From Nocardia transvalensis NBRC 15921 (GTDB lineage: Bacteria; Actinomycetota; Actinomycetes; Mycobacteriales; Mycobacteriaceae): a DNA stretch of 64,000 nucleotides. Numbering within the stretch: position 1 is the stretch's first letter; each line of letters starts with the position of its first letter. The stretch lies in the NCBI RefSeq assembly GCF_000308875.1, contig NZ_BAGL01000081.1, forward strand, positions 1 through 64,000, given 5' to 3'. The notes beneath the pieces were generated by a model, which worked only from the letters and a program-made list of their open reading frames with translations, made no database searches and had not been told where the DNA came from. Below, piece by piece: positions 24,777-32,700 of the stretch. Position numbers and translations under genes: made by a program.

Positions 24777-25942
24777 CACTGTCGATCCCCGATGTCGCGA
24801 GCTGGCAGCCCGATCAGCTGACCACCTCGTCCACCGCCGTCGGCAAGCTGAGCACCGACCTCGATCAGGCGATCCTCGACGGCGTCACCAAGACCCAGCA
24901 ACTCGGCGACGAGAACAAGTGGGACGGGGCCGCCGCGGGCGCCGCCAACGACCGGATGAATACCGAGAAGTCACGCGCCTCCGCGGTCAGCCAGGCCCTG
25001 CTCGAACTGCAGACAGCCCTGAGCCAGCAGGTCGAGAACCTGAACAACGCCAAGAAGGCCGTCACCGATGCCCGCGACCGGGCCCTGCATCCCGCCGAGA
25101 CCCCGCCGCCCGACGGCTTCGAGGTCGCGGACAACGGCGTGGTGACGGCGAACGCCCGAAAAGCCTACTGGGACAATCAATCCGGCCTGCGACAGGACGA
25201 GAAGGACAAGAACAAGCTCGACGAGGACGTGAAGGCGGGCATTCACCAGAGCGAGATCACCAACGCCCTCAAACAGGCCGAAATCGTGGCCGAGGCGGCG
25301 GTACTGGCGGTGAACACCGCGAAGGGGAAGGTGGATCAGGCCTACGCCGGGCTCGGCGACCCGGTGACCGGCGCCGGCGGCGTCACGCCCGCACCCGCAC
25401 CCGTCGCTCCCGCCGCGGTCTCCGCCCCGCCCGCCGCGGACACGCCGCGGCCGCACTCGGGCAGCCCCGCCTACCAGCCGGTGAGCAACTCGCACGGCGG
25501 TGGCACCAGCTACTCCGGCAGTTCGCACAGCGGGACCTCGATGTCGGGTGGATCCTCGGGCGGACCGGTCGGCCCGATGCCCACCGGCACCCAGGCGGAG
25601 TGGATCAAGGAGGCCATCCGGGTCCTGCGCGAACAGGGCTACGACGTCAAGGACTCCGACGCCGCGATCATCGCGGCCATCATCGAGCACGAGTCCGGCG
25701 GCAACCCGCACGCGATCAACAACTGGGACAGCAACGCCGCCGCGGGCCACCCGTCCAAGGGCCTCATGCAAACCATCGACAGCACCTTCAACAGCTACAA
25801 AGTCGCCGGTCACGACGATATCTGGAACCCTGTGGACAACATCATCGCCGCCTCCCGCTACTCCATCGACCGGTACGGCTCCCTCAGTAGCGTCCCGGGC
25901 ATCGCGGCGATGCGCGGGGGTGGCGGATACGTCGGCTACTGA
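24773..25942 (+). CDS. WXG-type protein with C-terminal lytic transglycosylase domain
   Basis: The 389-residue protein has three parts: an N-terminal helical domain (1-200) with WDG at about 50, similar to type VII substrates; a Pro/Ala then Gly/Ser linker (200-275); and a lytic transglycosylase (SLT) domain (about 280-385) with catalytic Glu in IEHESGGNP and the family string SKGLMQTIDSTF. It would cut peptidoglycan glycan strands. There is no Sec or Tat signal, so export probably depends on a type VII system together with the EspC-like protein whose gene it overlaps. It could remodel the wall for secretion or act as an effector. Confidence 0.8.
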   Translation: MTLSIPDVASWQPDQLTTSSTAVGKLSTDLDQAILDGVTKTQQLGDENKWDGAAAGAANDRMNTEKSRASAVSQALLELQTALSQQVENLNNAKKAVTDARDRALHPAETPPPDGFEVADNGVVTANARKAYWDNQSGLRQDEKDKNKLDEDVKAGIHQSEITNALKQAEIVAEAAVLAVNTAKGKVDQAYAGLGDPVTGAGGVTPAPAPVAPAAVSAPPAADTPRPHSGSPAYQPVSNSHGGGTSYSGSSHSGTSMSGGSSGGPVGPMPTGTQAEWIKEAIRVLREQGYDVKDSDAAIIAAIIEHESGGNPHAINNWDSNAAAGHPSKGLMQTIDSTFNSYKVAGHDDIWNPVDNIIAASRYSIDRYGSLSSVPGIAAMRGGGGYVGY

Positions 25943-26026
25943 CCGGCATACCTGCCGCACGACGTCGGTCGGTGTGGTCGGACAGGTCGTCCGTTACGTG
26001 TGAGTAGAACCATCTCGGCGTCGCGG

Positions 26027-26057
26027 TGTGACATGAGACCCGTAAAGTCATGTCACA
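26027..26057. promoter_or_regulatory. perfect 10-bp inverted repeat before the thioesterase gene
   Basis: TGTGACATGA and TCATGTCACA are separated by 11 bases, 49 bases before the GTG of the acyl-ACP thioesterase. The position and perfect symmetry suggest an operator; the stem could also form in RNA. Half-sites of the TGTGAC type recur at 28798-28835 and 62005-62032. The binding protein is unknown. Confidence 0.55.
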
Positions 26058-26105
26058 GACAGCACGCAAGAGAACGCGGCACACCGTGCAGCGCGAGGAG
26101 CACCA

Positions 26106-26879
26106 GTGTCACTCGATCAGCCACTCGCCCCGCTTCCCCAGGAGGGCTTGGGCTTCGCTTCGGCGTGGCCCGTGCGGGCTGGCGACGTAGATCCGTACAG
26201 CCGGCTGCGCCTGGATGCCGCGGCCCGCTATCTGCAGGACATCGCCTGGGAGGACTTGCAGGCGAGCTTCTTCCATCGCACCGATCCGAGCTGGATCGTG
26301 CGCCGCACCGTGATCGATGTGGTGCGGCCGATCGTGTGGCCCGACCGCGTCCGGTTGCTGCGCTGGTGCTCGGCGCTGTCGACCCGCTGGACGAATATGC
26401 GGGTGCAGATCACCAGCGACAACGGCGGCCTGATCGAGACCGAGGGCTTCTGGATCAAGATCAACGAGTCGACCAATATGCCCACCCGGATCAGCGACGA
26501 GGGCATGGCCTACCTGGCCCGCACCACCGGTGAGCACCGCCTGCGCTGGCGGCCGTGGCTCACCGACGCCACCCCGCCGGAATCGGATACCGACCTGCCG
26601 TTTCCGGTGCGCACCACGGATATCGACGAGTACAACCACGTCAACAACGCCGTGTACTGGCAGGCGGTCGAGCACTTCCTGGTCGACTTCCCGAAGCTCG
26701 TGGCCGGGCCGCACCGGGCGGTCATCGAGTACAACGCGCCCGTGCTGTCGCGCCAGCACATCAGCGTGCGCAGCCGCTACGAGCCGGGTGACCGGACGGG
26801 GAGTCCGGTGTTGCGGCTGTGGTTCGTGGTCGGAGGGGTTACGACGACGGTCGTGCGCGTTGGGCCGTTGACTGCCTGA
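26106..26879 (+). CDS. acyl-ACP thioesterase-like protein
   Basis: The 257-residue protein has two hotdog folds in tandem, as in FatA/FatB thioesterases, which release fatty acids from acyl carrier protein. The first half carries GDVDPYSRLRLDAAARYLQD and the second RTTDIDEYNHVNNAVYWQAV, where the Asp and Asn/His region holds catalytic residues. The start is GTG at 26106 after GAGGAGCACCA. Similar genes in mycobacteria are annotated as possible thioesterases of complex lipid metabolism. An inverted repeat stands just before it. Confidence 0.85.
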   Translation: MSLDQPLAPLPQEGLGFASAWPVRAGDVDPYSRLRLDAAARYLQDIAWEDLQASFFHRTDPSWIVRRTVIDVVRPIVWPDRVRLLRWCSALSTRWTNMRVQITSDNGGLIETEGFWIKINESTNMPTRISDEGMAYLARTTGEHRLRWRPWLTDATPPESDTDLPFPVRTTDIDEYNHVNNAVYWQAVEHFLVDFPKLVAGPHRAVIEYNAPVLSRQHISVRSRYEPGDRTGSPVLRLWFVVGGVTTTVVRVGPLTA

Positions 26880-26954
26880 TCCCTGCCCCGGCCGCGAGGC
26901 GGCCGAGGCAGGGAAAGGAAATAGGCGGCCGACACAGGGAAAGGGTTGGGCCTT

Positions 26955-27079
26955 GCGGCCTTTCGGAGGTGCTACCCCTGTGCGGCCTTCGGAGGCGCTC
27001 CCCCGTACGACCTTCAGAGGCGCTCCCCCCGTACGGCCTTCGGAGGTACTCCCCGGGCGGCTTCGGGGGTGCTAGCCCC
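26955..27079. repeat. five degenerate 25-bp tandem units
   Basis: Units of about 25 bases of the form GYRCGGCCTTCGGAGGYGCTCCCC repeat five times between the thioesterase and FprB genes. The last unit crosses the FprB stop codon at 27072-27074. No hairpin or gene is seen within it. The 3' end of FprB has apparently been built into, or seeded, the array. Confidence 0.75.
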
Positions 27080-28739
27080 GGGCGGCCTTGAGTAGGTCCT
27101 CGCGGGTGGTGAGTTTTACTCGGGGGCGGCCGCCGGACTTGCCGGCCGAGCGTTCGGCGGTGTCGATGGCCTTCCAGCCCTCGCGGCCGACCAGGTCGGG
27201 CTGGCGTTCGGCCAGGAGGGCCTTGAGGGCGGCTCGGTCGCCCTCGGGGGCGGCCAGTTTCCCGGCGATGAAGTCGTCGATCAGGCGCTCGACGGTCTCC
27301 TGGGCATCGATCCGGTTGGAGCCGATGACTCCGCGCGGGCCGCGCTTGATCCAGCCCGAGACGTACACGCCGGGGACGTGGGCCGCGTCGGCGACCACCC
27401 GGCCGTGCTCGTTCGGGACCACCCCGGCGGCATCGTCGAAGGGCAGATCGGCGACCGGCTCACCGCGGTAGCCGATGGACCGCAGCACCAGCGAGGCCGG
27501 CACCGATTCCGTCCGGTCGGTGGCGCGGGCGGCCAGGCGGCCGTTGTCCGAGTACAGCTCGTTGTGCACGAACTCCACGCCCTCGACGTGCTCGGAACCC
27601 GTGACGGCCGTGGGCGAGGCGAGGTACCGGAATACGATGCGCTTGTTCTCCGGATTCGGCGTCTTGGCCGCGTACTCCTGCGCGAGTTCGTATTTCAGCC
27701 GCAGCGACGGCTCGATATCCGGATCGTCCAGCAGCGCACGGCTTTCCGGATCCAGTTCCAGCTCGGCCGGATCGATGATCACATCGATCCCCTTCAGATA
27801 CCCGAGCGCCAGGAATTCCGGCGAGGTGTAGGCCGCCTGCAGCGGACCGCGACGGCCCAGCACCACGACCTCGCGAATATTGCTGGCGCGCAACGCGTCC
27901 AGGGCGTGGTCGGCGATATCGGTCTTGGCCAGATCGTCCGGATCCAGGGTCAGCACCCGCGCCACGTCCAGGGCCACGTTGCCGTTGCCGACGATGACCG
28001 CACGCTCGCCCGACAGGTCGAAGGTGCGGTCCGCGTAGTCGGGATGGCCGTTGTACCAGGCCACGAACTCGGTCGCGGAGTGGCTGCCGGGCAGATCCTC
28101 ACCGGGCACGTTCAGCTGCCGGTCGGTGGAGGCGCCGACGGCGTAGATCACCGCGTGGTGGTGGGCCAGCAGTTCGTCGTGCGAGATGTGCTCGCCCACC
28201 TCGACATTCAGGTGGTATTGCAGGGTCTCGCGGCGGAACGCGCTCTCGAACATGCCCGACACCGTCTTGGTGCCGGGATGGTCGGGCGCCACGCCGGCGC
28301 GCACGAGCCCCCAGGGCGTCGGCAGCCGGTCGAACATCTCCACCTCGACGTCGGCCCGGCGCAACAGCTCGTCGGCCGAGTAGCAGGCCGCGGGGCCCGC
28401 GCCGACGATCGCCACGCGCAGGGTGCCGAGGTCCTTCGGCGGACGCACGGGCGTCACCAGCGGGTCGAAGTTCGACTCGAGCGGGTGCCGCTCGAAGTAC
28501 GTGGCGTTGATATCGCGGAACCGGGCCAGCGAGGCCGTCAGATCGTCCTCGGAGAAGATGGCCTCCACCGGGCAGGCATCCACGCACGCCCCGCAGTCGA
28601 TGCAGGTATCGGGGTCGATGTAGAGCTGCTCGGTCGTCGCGAACTCGGGTTGCTCCGGAGTGGGACGAATGCAATCGACCGGGCACTCGGGTACGCAGCT
28701 GGCGTCGTTGCAACAACGCTGCGTGATCACATAGGCCAT
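27072..28739 (-). CDS. fprB: ferredoxin-NADP reductase with fused ferredoxin domain (FprB type)
   Basis: The 555-residue protein fuses an N-terminal ferredoxin (1-65) to a ferredoxin/adrenodoxin reductase. The ferredoxin holds two cysteine sets, CCNDASCVPECPVDC and CIDCGACVDACP, for two iron-sulfur clusters. The reductase has the FAD motif VAIVGAGPAACYSADELL and the NADP motif AVIVGNGNVALDVARVL. It shuttles electrons between NADPH and iron-sulfur partners, for example for P450s. The start is the ATG at 28739 (MAYVITQRCCND), matching mycobacterial FprB; upstream in-frame codons are not conserved. Divergent from sixA. Confidence 0.93.
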   Translation of the reverse strand: MAYVITQRCCNDASCVPECPVDCIRPTPEQPEFATTEQLYIDPDTCIDCGACVDACPVEAIFSEDDLTASLARFRDINATYFERHPLESNFDPLVTPVRPPKDLGTLRVAIVGAGPAACYSADELLRRADVEVEMFDRLPTPWGLVRAGVAPDHPGTKTVSGMFESAFRRETLQYHLNVEVGEHISHDELLAHHHAVIYAVGASTDRQLNVPGEDLPGSHSATEFVAWYNGHPDYADRTFDLSGERAVIVGNGNVALDVARVLTLDPDDLAKTDIADHALDALRASNIREVVVLGRRGPLQAAYTSPEFLALGYLKGIDVIIDPAELELDPESRALLDDPDIEPSLRLKYELAQEYAAKTPNPENKRIVFRYLASPTAVTGSEHVEGVEFVHNELYSDNGRLAARATDRTESVPASLVLRSIGYRGEPVADLPFDDAAGVVPNEHGRVVADAAHVPGVYVSGWIKRGPRGVIGSNRIDAQETVERLIDDFIAGKLAAPEGDRAALKALLAERQPDLVGREGWKAIDTAERSAGKSGGRPRVKLTTREDLLKAARG

Positions 28740-28797
28740 ATCTCGCAGATCCTCGAAACATCCATGGTCTTCCCCCGCCCGGGGTAGAACGGGGGCC

Positions 28798-28835
28798 GTG
28801 TCACACGTGTCGGCCACGAGCCGATGATGTGACAC
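28798..28835. promoter_or_regulatory. inverted repeat in the fprB-sixA gap
   Basis: GTGTCACA and TGTGACAC are separated by 22 bases in the 190-base divergent gap. It may be an operator for either gene. A second compact dyad, GGCCTAC-G-GTAGGCC at 28914-28928, ends one base before the sixA start codon. Confidence 0.4.
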
Positions 28836-28929
28836 CACCCATCAGTGTGCCTCGAGAGTGAGCTGCATCTCCGCTCAGGAGGGTGTCGTGCAACACACCA
28901 CTAGCCGGGTTGCGGCCTACGGTAGGCCT

Positions 28930-29421
28930 ATGGTGCGGACTCTCATCCTCATGCGGCACGGTAAATCGAGCTATCCGCCGGGCGTCGACGACCATGAGCG
29001 ACCCCTGGCTCCGCGCGGCCGGCGCGAGGCGGGCCTGGCCGGAGACTGGCTACGCGATACGCAGCCACCGATCGACGCGGTGCGATGCTCGGATTCGGTG
29101 CGCACCCGCGAGACGCTGGCCGCCACCGGTATCACGGCGCCGGTGGAGTACGAGCGCTCGATCTACGACGCGCCCCCGCACGCACTGATCGACCTCGTGC
29201 AACTCGTGGACGACGACGTGCAGACCCTGCTGGTGATCGGCCACGCCCCCGGAATGCCGTGGACGGCCTGGGAACTGGCGGCCAACCGCGACTCGGCGCC
29301 GGCCACCGAACTGAGCCGGAAGTTCCCGACCTCGGCGCTGGCCGTCCTGGAGTTCGATCGGCCGTGGGTGCGGGCCGATCCGGGCACGGGCGAGCTGGTG
29401 CGCTTCCACGTGCCGCGCTAG
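28930..29421 (+). CDS. sixA: SixA-type phosphohistidine phosphatase
   Basis: The 163-residue protein belongs to the histidine phosphatase superfamily, SixA branch. The phosphoacceptor motif is LMRHGKSSYP (His near 10) and the second His lies in VIGHAPGMP. Family members remove phosphate from histidine on signalling or PTS proteins. The start is the ATG at 28930 (MVRTLILMRHGKSS), which fits the family; a dyad sits where a ribosome site would be, so the mRNA may be leaderless. Its TAG and the stop of the next, opposite gene share the tetranucleotide CTAG. Confidence 0.85.
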   Translation: MVRTLILMRHGKSSYPPGVDDHERPLAPRGRREAGLAGDWLRDTQPPIDAVRCSDSVRTRETLAATGITAPVEYERSIYDAPPHALIDLVQLVDDDVQTLLVIGHAPGMPWTAWELAANRDSAPATELSRKFPTSALAVLEFDRPWVRADPGTGELVRFHVPR

Positions 29422-29618
29422 CGCAGCAGCTTCCCCCGCACCACGATCACGGCGCCGAACAGGACGAGCAGCACGAGCGCGACGAACCAGTTGGTCAGCG
29501 CCCACACCACGCCCAGCACGATGAGCACCGGTACCGCGGCGATCGCGGCGATCACCGGGTTCTCCTTGACCGTCTCCAGGGCAGAACGCGCCCTCATCCG
29601 GTCGATCTCTTTGGCCAT
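29418..29618 (-). CDS. small membrane protein of unknown function
   Basis: The 66-residue protein has a charged N-terminus (MAKEIDRMRARSALETVKEN) and two hydrophobic helices (IAAIAAVPVLIVLGVVWAL and WFVALVLLVLFGAVIVV) with a basic tail. The ATG at 29618 gives this compact layout; longer in-frame extensions would overlap the glyoxalase-like gene. No family was recognised. It is convergent with sixA and shares four bases of stop codon with it. Confidence 0.6.
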   Translation of the reverse strand: MAKEIDRMRARSALETVKENPVIAAIAAVPVLIVLGVVWALTNWFVALVLLVLFGAVIVVRGKLLR

Positions 29619-29676
29619 ACGTTCAGGGTAGGCCGGTTCGCCCGTTTCTGTCGGTGCTCGGTGGGAGGCTCTACCC

Positions 29677-30045
29677 ATGGACTGGAAAATCGAACTCGTC
29701 GCCATCCCGGTCACGGATGTCGACCGCGCCAAGGAGTTCTACACCCGTATCGGCTTCAACGCCGACCACGACCAAAGCCCCACGGAGGACATCCGTTTCG
29801 TCCAGCTCACGCCCCCGGGTTCGGGCTGTTCGATCTGCATCGGCCGCGGCATCACCCCGGCCGCGCCGGGCAGCGTCGTGGGCATGCAGATGGTCGTCCC
29901 CAGCGCCGAGGACGCCTACCGGCAGCTGGTCGCCGCGGGCGTCGAGGCCACGCCGGTGAAGGACGAGGGCTGGGGCCTGTTCACCTACTTCGCCGACCCC
30001 GACGGCAACAAGTGGGCCGTCCAGGAGCTGCCCGCGCGGAACTGA
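29677..30045 (+). CDS. VOC family (glyoxalase-like) protein
   Basis: The 122-residue protein has one vicinal-oxygen-chelate fold: IELVAIPVTDVDRAKEFYTRIGF at the start and TYFADPDGNKWAVQELPAR at the end. The family covers glyoxalases, dioxygenases and resistance proteins; a specific activity cannot be assigned. It ends nine bases before a MerR-type promoter, and the MerR gene follows. Confidence 0.85.
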   Translation: MDWKIELVAIPVTDVDRAKEFYTRIGFNADHDQSPTEDIRFVQLTPPGSGCSICIGRGITPAAPGSVVGMQMVVPSAEDAYRQLVAAGVEATPVKDEGWGLFTYFADPDGNKWAVQELPARN

Positions 30046-30053
30046 CACAGCAC

Positions 30054-30084
30054 TTGCTTGGAGTGCACTCCAGGTCGGTACCGT
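30054..30084 (+). promoter_or_regulatory. MerR-type promoter with 14-bp palindromic operator
   Basis: TTGCTT (30054-30059) and TACCGT (30079-30084) are separated by 19 bases, the stretched spacing typical of MerR-controlled promoters. The palindrome TGGAGTGCACTCCA (30059-30072) lies in the spacer and resembles the CTTGGAGTNNACTCCAAG operators of the NmlR/AdhR branch. It precedes the MerR gene, so autoregulation is expected. Confidence 0.75.
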
Positions 30085-30112
30085 CATAGGGGATCAACAG
30101 GAGGCGATACCG

Positions 30113-30559
30113 ATGGGTGCTCCCGTACAGCAGGACATCGACCCGATCGAGTACGAGCGGCCGCGCTATTCGATCGGCGAGGCCGCCGAGCGATCGGGGC
30201 TGAGCCGCGACACGCTGCGCTGGTACGAGCGGATCGGGTTGATGGACTACGTCGGCCGCGATTCCGGCGGCAAGCGCCGGTTCAGCGACCGCGACCTGGG
30301 CTGGCTACACCTGATCAGCTGCCTGCGCCTGACCGGCATGTCGGTCGCCGACATGCTGCACTACGCCGAGCTGGTGCGGGCCGGGGACGCGACCACGCCG
30401 CAGCGGTTGCAGATGTTCCGCAAGACCCGCGCCGACGTCCTGGACCGCATCGACGAGCTGAATCAGACCCTGGCCGTCCTGGACCGCAAGATCACGATGT
30501 ACGAGGGCCGGGTCACCGAGATGACCGTCGCGAGCGAGCCGGTCGTCCAGGGCGTCTGA
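30113..30559 (+). CDS. MerR family regulator (NmlR/AdhR-like)
   Basis: The 148-residue protein starts with a MerR winged helix (about 18-85: YSIGEAAERSGLSRDTLRWYE, RRFSDRDLGWLHLI) followed by a dimerising coiled coil (about 90-135). No cysteine is seen in the C-terminal part, so it is not a typical metal sensor; the sequence fits the NmlR/AdhR group that answers reactive aldehydes or small organic compounds. Its own promoter carries the matching operator. AGGAGG stands eight bases before the ATG. Confidence 0.87.
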   Translation: MGAPVQQDIDPIEYERPRYSIGEAAERSGLSRDTLRWYERIGLMDYVGRDSGGKRRFSDRDLGWLHLISCLRLTGMSVADMLHYAELVRAGDATTPQRLQMFRKTRADVLDRIDELNQTLAVLDRKITMYEGRVTEMTVASEPVVQGV

Positions 30560-30572
30560 GCCGCGGCGGCGC

Positions 30573-31358
30573 TCAGCCCAGCTGGATCGACCGCTTCGCC
30601 AGCCCGTACCAGAAGCCGTCGATCACCGTCCGGCGCGACGACAGGTCCGCCTCGCCCGCGCCGAGCGTGACGAACAGCGGCGCGAAATGTTCGATGCGCG
30701 GATGCGCCCGGTCCGCGGCGGGCGCGGTGCGCCGGAAGTTCAATAGCGCGTCCACGTCACCGGCGGCCACCGCCTCGCGTCCCCACTCGTCGAACTCCCG
30801 CGACCAGTTCGGCGCCTCGTCGACGGCCGCGCCGGGTGTCATCTCCCGCAGGTTGTGGGTGAAGAAGCCGCTGCCGAGGATCAGCACGCCCTCGTCCCGC
30901 AGCGGGGCCAGCCTGCGGCCCAGTTCGTACAGGCCCACCGGATCGAGCGTGGGCATCGACAGTTGCAGCACGGGAATGTCCGCGCCCGGGTACATCTCGA
31001 CCAGCGGCACGTAGGCGCCGTGATCGAGACCCCGGTCCGGCGCCTCGTGCACGGCATCACCGAGCAGTGTGCGCACCTTCGCGGCCAGATCCGGCGCGCC
31101 CGGCGCGGGGTAGCGCACGCGGTAGTAGTGCTCGGGGAATCCCCAGAAGTCGTAGACCAGCGGCACCGTGGTCGTCGCGCCGAGCGTGACCGGCGCGTCC
31201 TCCCAGTGCGCCGACACCACGAGAACGGCCGTGGGCCTGGGCAATTCGGCCGACCATGCGGCGAGCTGGCCCGGCCACAGCGGATCGTCGGCCAGCGGCG
31301 GAGCGCCGTGGCTGACGTAGAGGGCGGGCATCCGGCCCGCCGCCTCGGTATGCGGCAC
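30573..31358 (-). CDS. class III extradiol ring-cleavage dioxygenase (DODA/LigB-like)
   Basis: The 261-residue protein belongs to the LigB superfamily, 4,5-DOPA dioxygenase branch, which opens catechol rings using non-haem iron. Likely metal or catalytic His residues are in YVSHGAPPL, VSAHWEDAP, LDHGAYVPL and EHFAPLFV. The start is GTG at 31358, preceded by GAGGAGGA at the right distance. It follows the GTP cyclohydrolase gene by 42 bases and may share its transcript. The natural phenolic substrate is unknown. Confidence 0.85.
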   Translation of the reverse strand: MPHTEAAGRMPALYVSHGAPPLADDPLWPGQLAAWSAELPRPTAVLVVSAHWEDAPVTLGATTTVPLVYDFWGFPEHYYRVRYPAPGAPDLAAKVRTLLGDAVHEAPDRGLDHGAYVPLVEMYPGADIPVLQLSMPTLDPVGLYELGRRLAPLRDEGVLILGSGFFTHNLREMTPGAAVDEAPNWSREFDEWGREAVAAGDVDALLNFRRTAPAADRAHPRIEHFAPLFVTLGAGEADLSSRRTVIDGFWYGLAKRSIQLG

Positions 31359-31400
31359 GATTCCTCCTCGACGACGGCCGCCTGCCGGCGGCGGGTGCGG

Positions 31401-32024
31401 TCAGCCGATCAACCGGATGGTGTGCCCGGTGTGGTCGGCCTTCGCGCGCAGGTACCGCACGTTGTCGGGAGTCGCGTGCACTCCCGTCGGCAGCGTCTCG
31501 CGCACCCGGATGCCCAGCGCCCGCAGCTGGCGCGGCTTGTCCGGATTGTTGGTCAGCAGATCCACCTCGACGAGGCCGAGGCCGGTCAGCATCTGGGCGG
31601 CGGCGGTGTAGTCGCGGCCGTCCTCGGGCAGGCCCAGCGCGGTATTGGCCTGGTAGGTGTCGAGGCCCGCGTCCTGGAGCGCGTAGGCGTCGAGCTTGTT
31701 GTACAGGCCGATGTCCCGGCCCTCCTGGCGCAGATACAGCAGGACCCCGCCGACGCCCTCGATGCGCTCCACCGCCTCGCGCAGTTGCGGTCCGCAGTCG
31801 CAGCGGGCCGATCCGAAGACGTCGCCGGTGAGGCACTCCGAATGCAGCCGGACCAGCGGCGTGCGATCGAGTGACAGCTCGCCGAGAATCAGGGCGAGAT
31901 GTTCCCTGCCGTCGTCGAGCCCGGCGAAGGTGACCGCCTCGGCGGTGGTCGAGTAACCGTCGCCGAAGGTGAGCGGTATCCGGACGCGGGTGCGTACGCT
32001 GCCGCCACTGTGACTGCCGTTCAT
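31401..32024 (-). CDS. ribA: GTP cyclohydrolase II
   Basis: The 207-residue enzyme opens GTP to start riboflavin synthesis. The zinc cysteines are in SECLTGDVFGSARCDCGPQL, the catalytic region in RQEGRDIGLYNK and ANTALGLPEDGRDY, and the C-terminal TNNPDK is present. There is no fused RibB domain. The ATG at 32024 is preferred; an in-frame TTG at 32030 falls inside the palindrome directly before it. No ribosome site is visible, so the mRNA may be leaderless. The divergent MarR gene and the palindrome suggest dedicated control, so this may be an inducible second copy next to the dioxygenase. Confidence 0.9.
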   Translation of the reverse strand: MNGSHSGGSVRTRVRIPLTFGDGYSTTAEAVTFAGLDDGREHLALILGELSLDRTPLVRLHSECLTGDVFGSARCDCGPQLREAVERIEGVGGVLLYLRQEGRDIGLYNKLDAYALQDAGLDTYQANTALGLPEDGRDYTAAAQMLTGLGLVEVDLLTNNPDKPRQLRALGIRVRETLPTGVHATPDNVRYLRAKADHTGHTIRLIG

Positions 32025-32038
32025 GTTCAAATTTGAAC
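32025..32038. promoter_or_regulatory. perfect palindrome abutting the ribA start, probable MarR operator
   Basis: GTTCAAATTTGAAC is a perfect 14-bp dyad that ends one base before the ribA ATG and lies 51 bases before the MarR start. MarR proteins bind such AT-rich dyads in divergent gaps. At this place a bound repressor would block ribA transcription start or initiation complex. Confidence 0.7.
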
Positions 32039-32088
32039 AGCAGGCGGGCGACGGTTATTCCACTTCGAAGGAATCCCGGTAACCTGGG

Positions 32089-32553
32089 ATGATGGCTGAT
32101 CCGCGCTGGCTCGACGAGGAGGAGCGGCGGGCGTGGATGGCCTTTCTCACCGCCGCCGGATCGCTGAACCGGCGGCTGGATCAGCAGCTCGAGCGCGACG
32201 CCGGGCTGTCGCACCTGCAGTACGAGATCCTGGTCCGGCTCGCGGACGCCCCCGACCGCGAACTCCGGATGAGCGAACTCGCCTCCGCCCTGGTGGATTC
32301 GCGGAGCAAACTCACCTATCAGATCGATCGGCTCGAGCAGTCCGGGCTGGTCCGGCGGCGGCAGTGCCCGACCGATATGCGCGCGGTCTACGCCGTGCTC
32401 ACCGAGGCCGGGCAGCGCGCGCTGGAGCGGGCCGCGCCGGGACATGTCGCCGCCGTTCGTGAGCTGTTCTTCGACGTGCTGACGCCGGACCAGCTGAGCG
32501 CGATCGCCGACGGTCTGAGCCAGGTCAACAGGCGGCTGTCGACCGGCCGCTGA
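32089..32553 (+). CDS. MarR family regulator
   Basis: The 154-residue protein has the MarR winged helix (about 45-110: LSHLQYEILVRLADAP, LRMSELASALVDSRSKLTYQIDRLEQSGLVRRRQ, with the wing CPTDMRAVYAVLT). It starts with two consecutive ATGs; either can be used. It is divergent from ribA, with a perfect palindrome in the gap, and probably represses both genes until a phenolic or lipophilic ligand binds. Confidence 0.9.
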   Translation: MMADPRWLDEEERRAWMAFLTAAGSLNRRLDQQLERDAGLSHLQYEILVRLADAPDRELRMSELASALVDSRSKLTYQIDRLEQSGLVRRRQCPTDMRAVYAVLTEAGQRALERAAPGHVAAVRELFFDVLTPDQLSAIADGLSQVNRRLSTGR

Positions 32554-32700
32554 CCGGCCACACGACTCGAGCGAACCGTGCAACACCCGGTTACGATTCC
32601 CCCGATATGCAATCTCCCGACGCCGATGCCCCGCATCCGGATCGAGACGCGGCGCGAGTAGCGGGCAGCCGGTGCCGGGCGCGGAAGGAGAACTGAGGCA

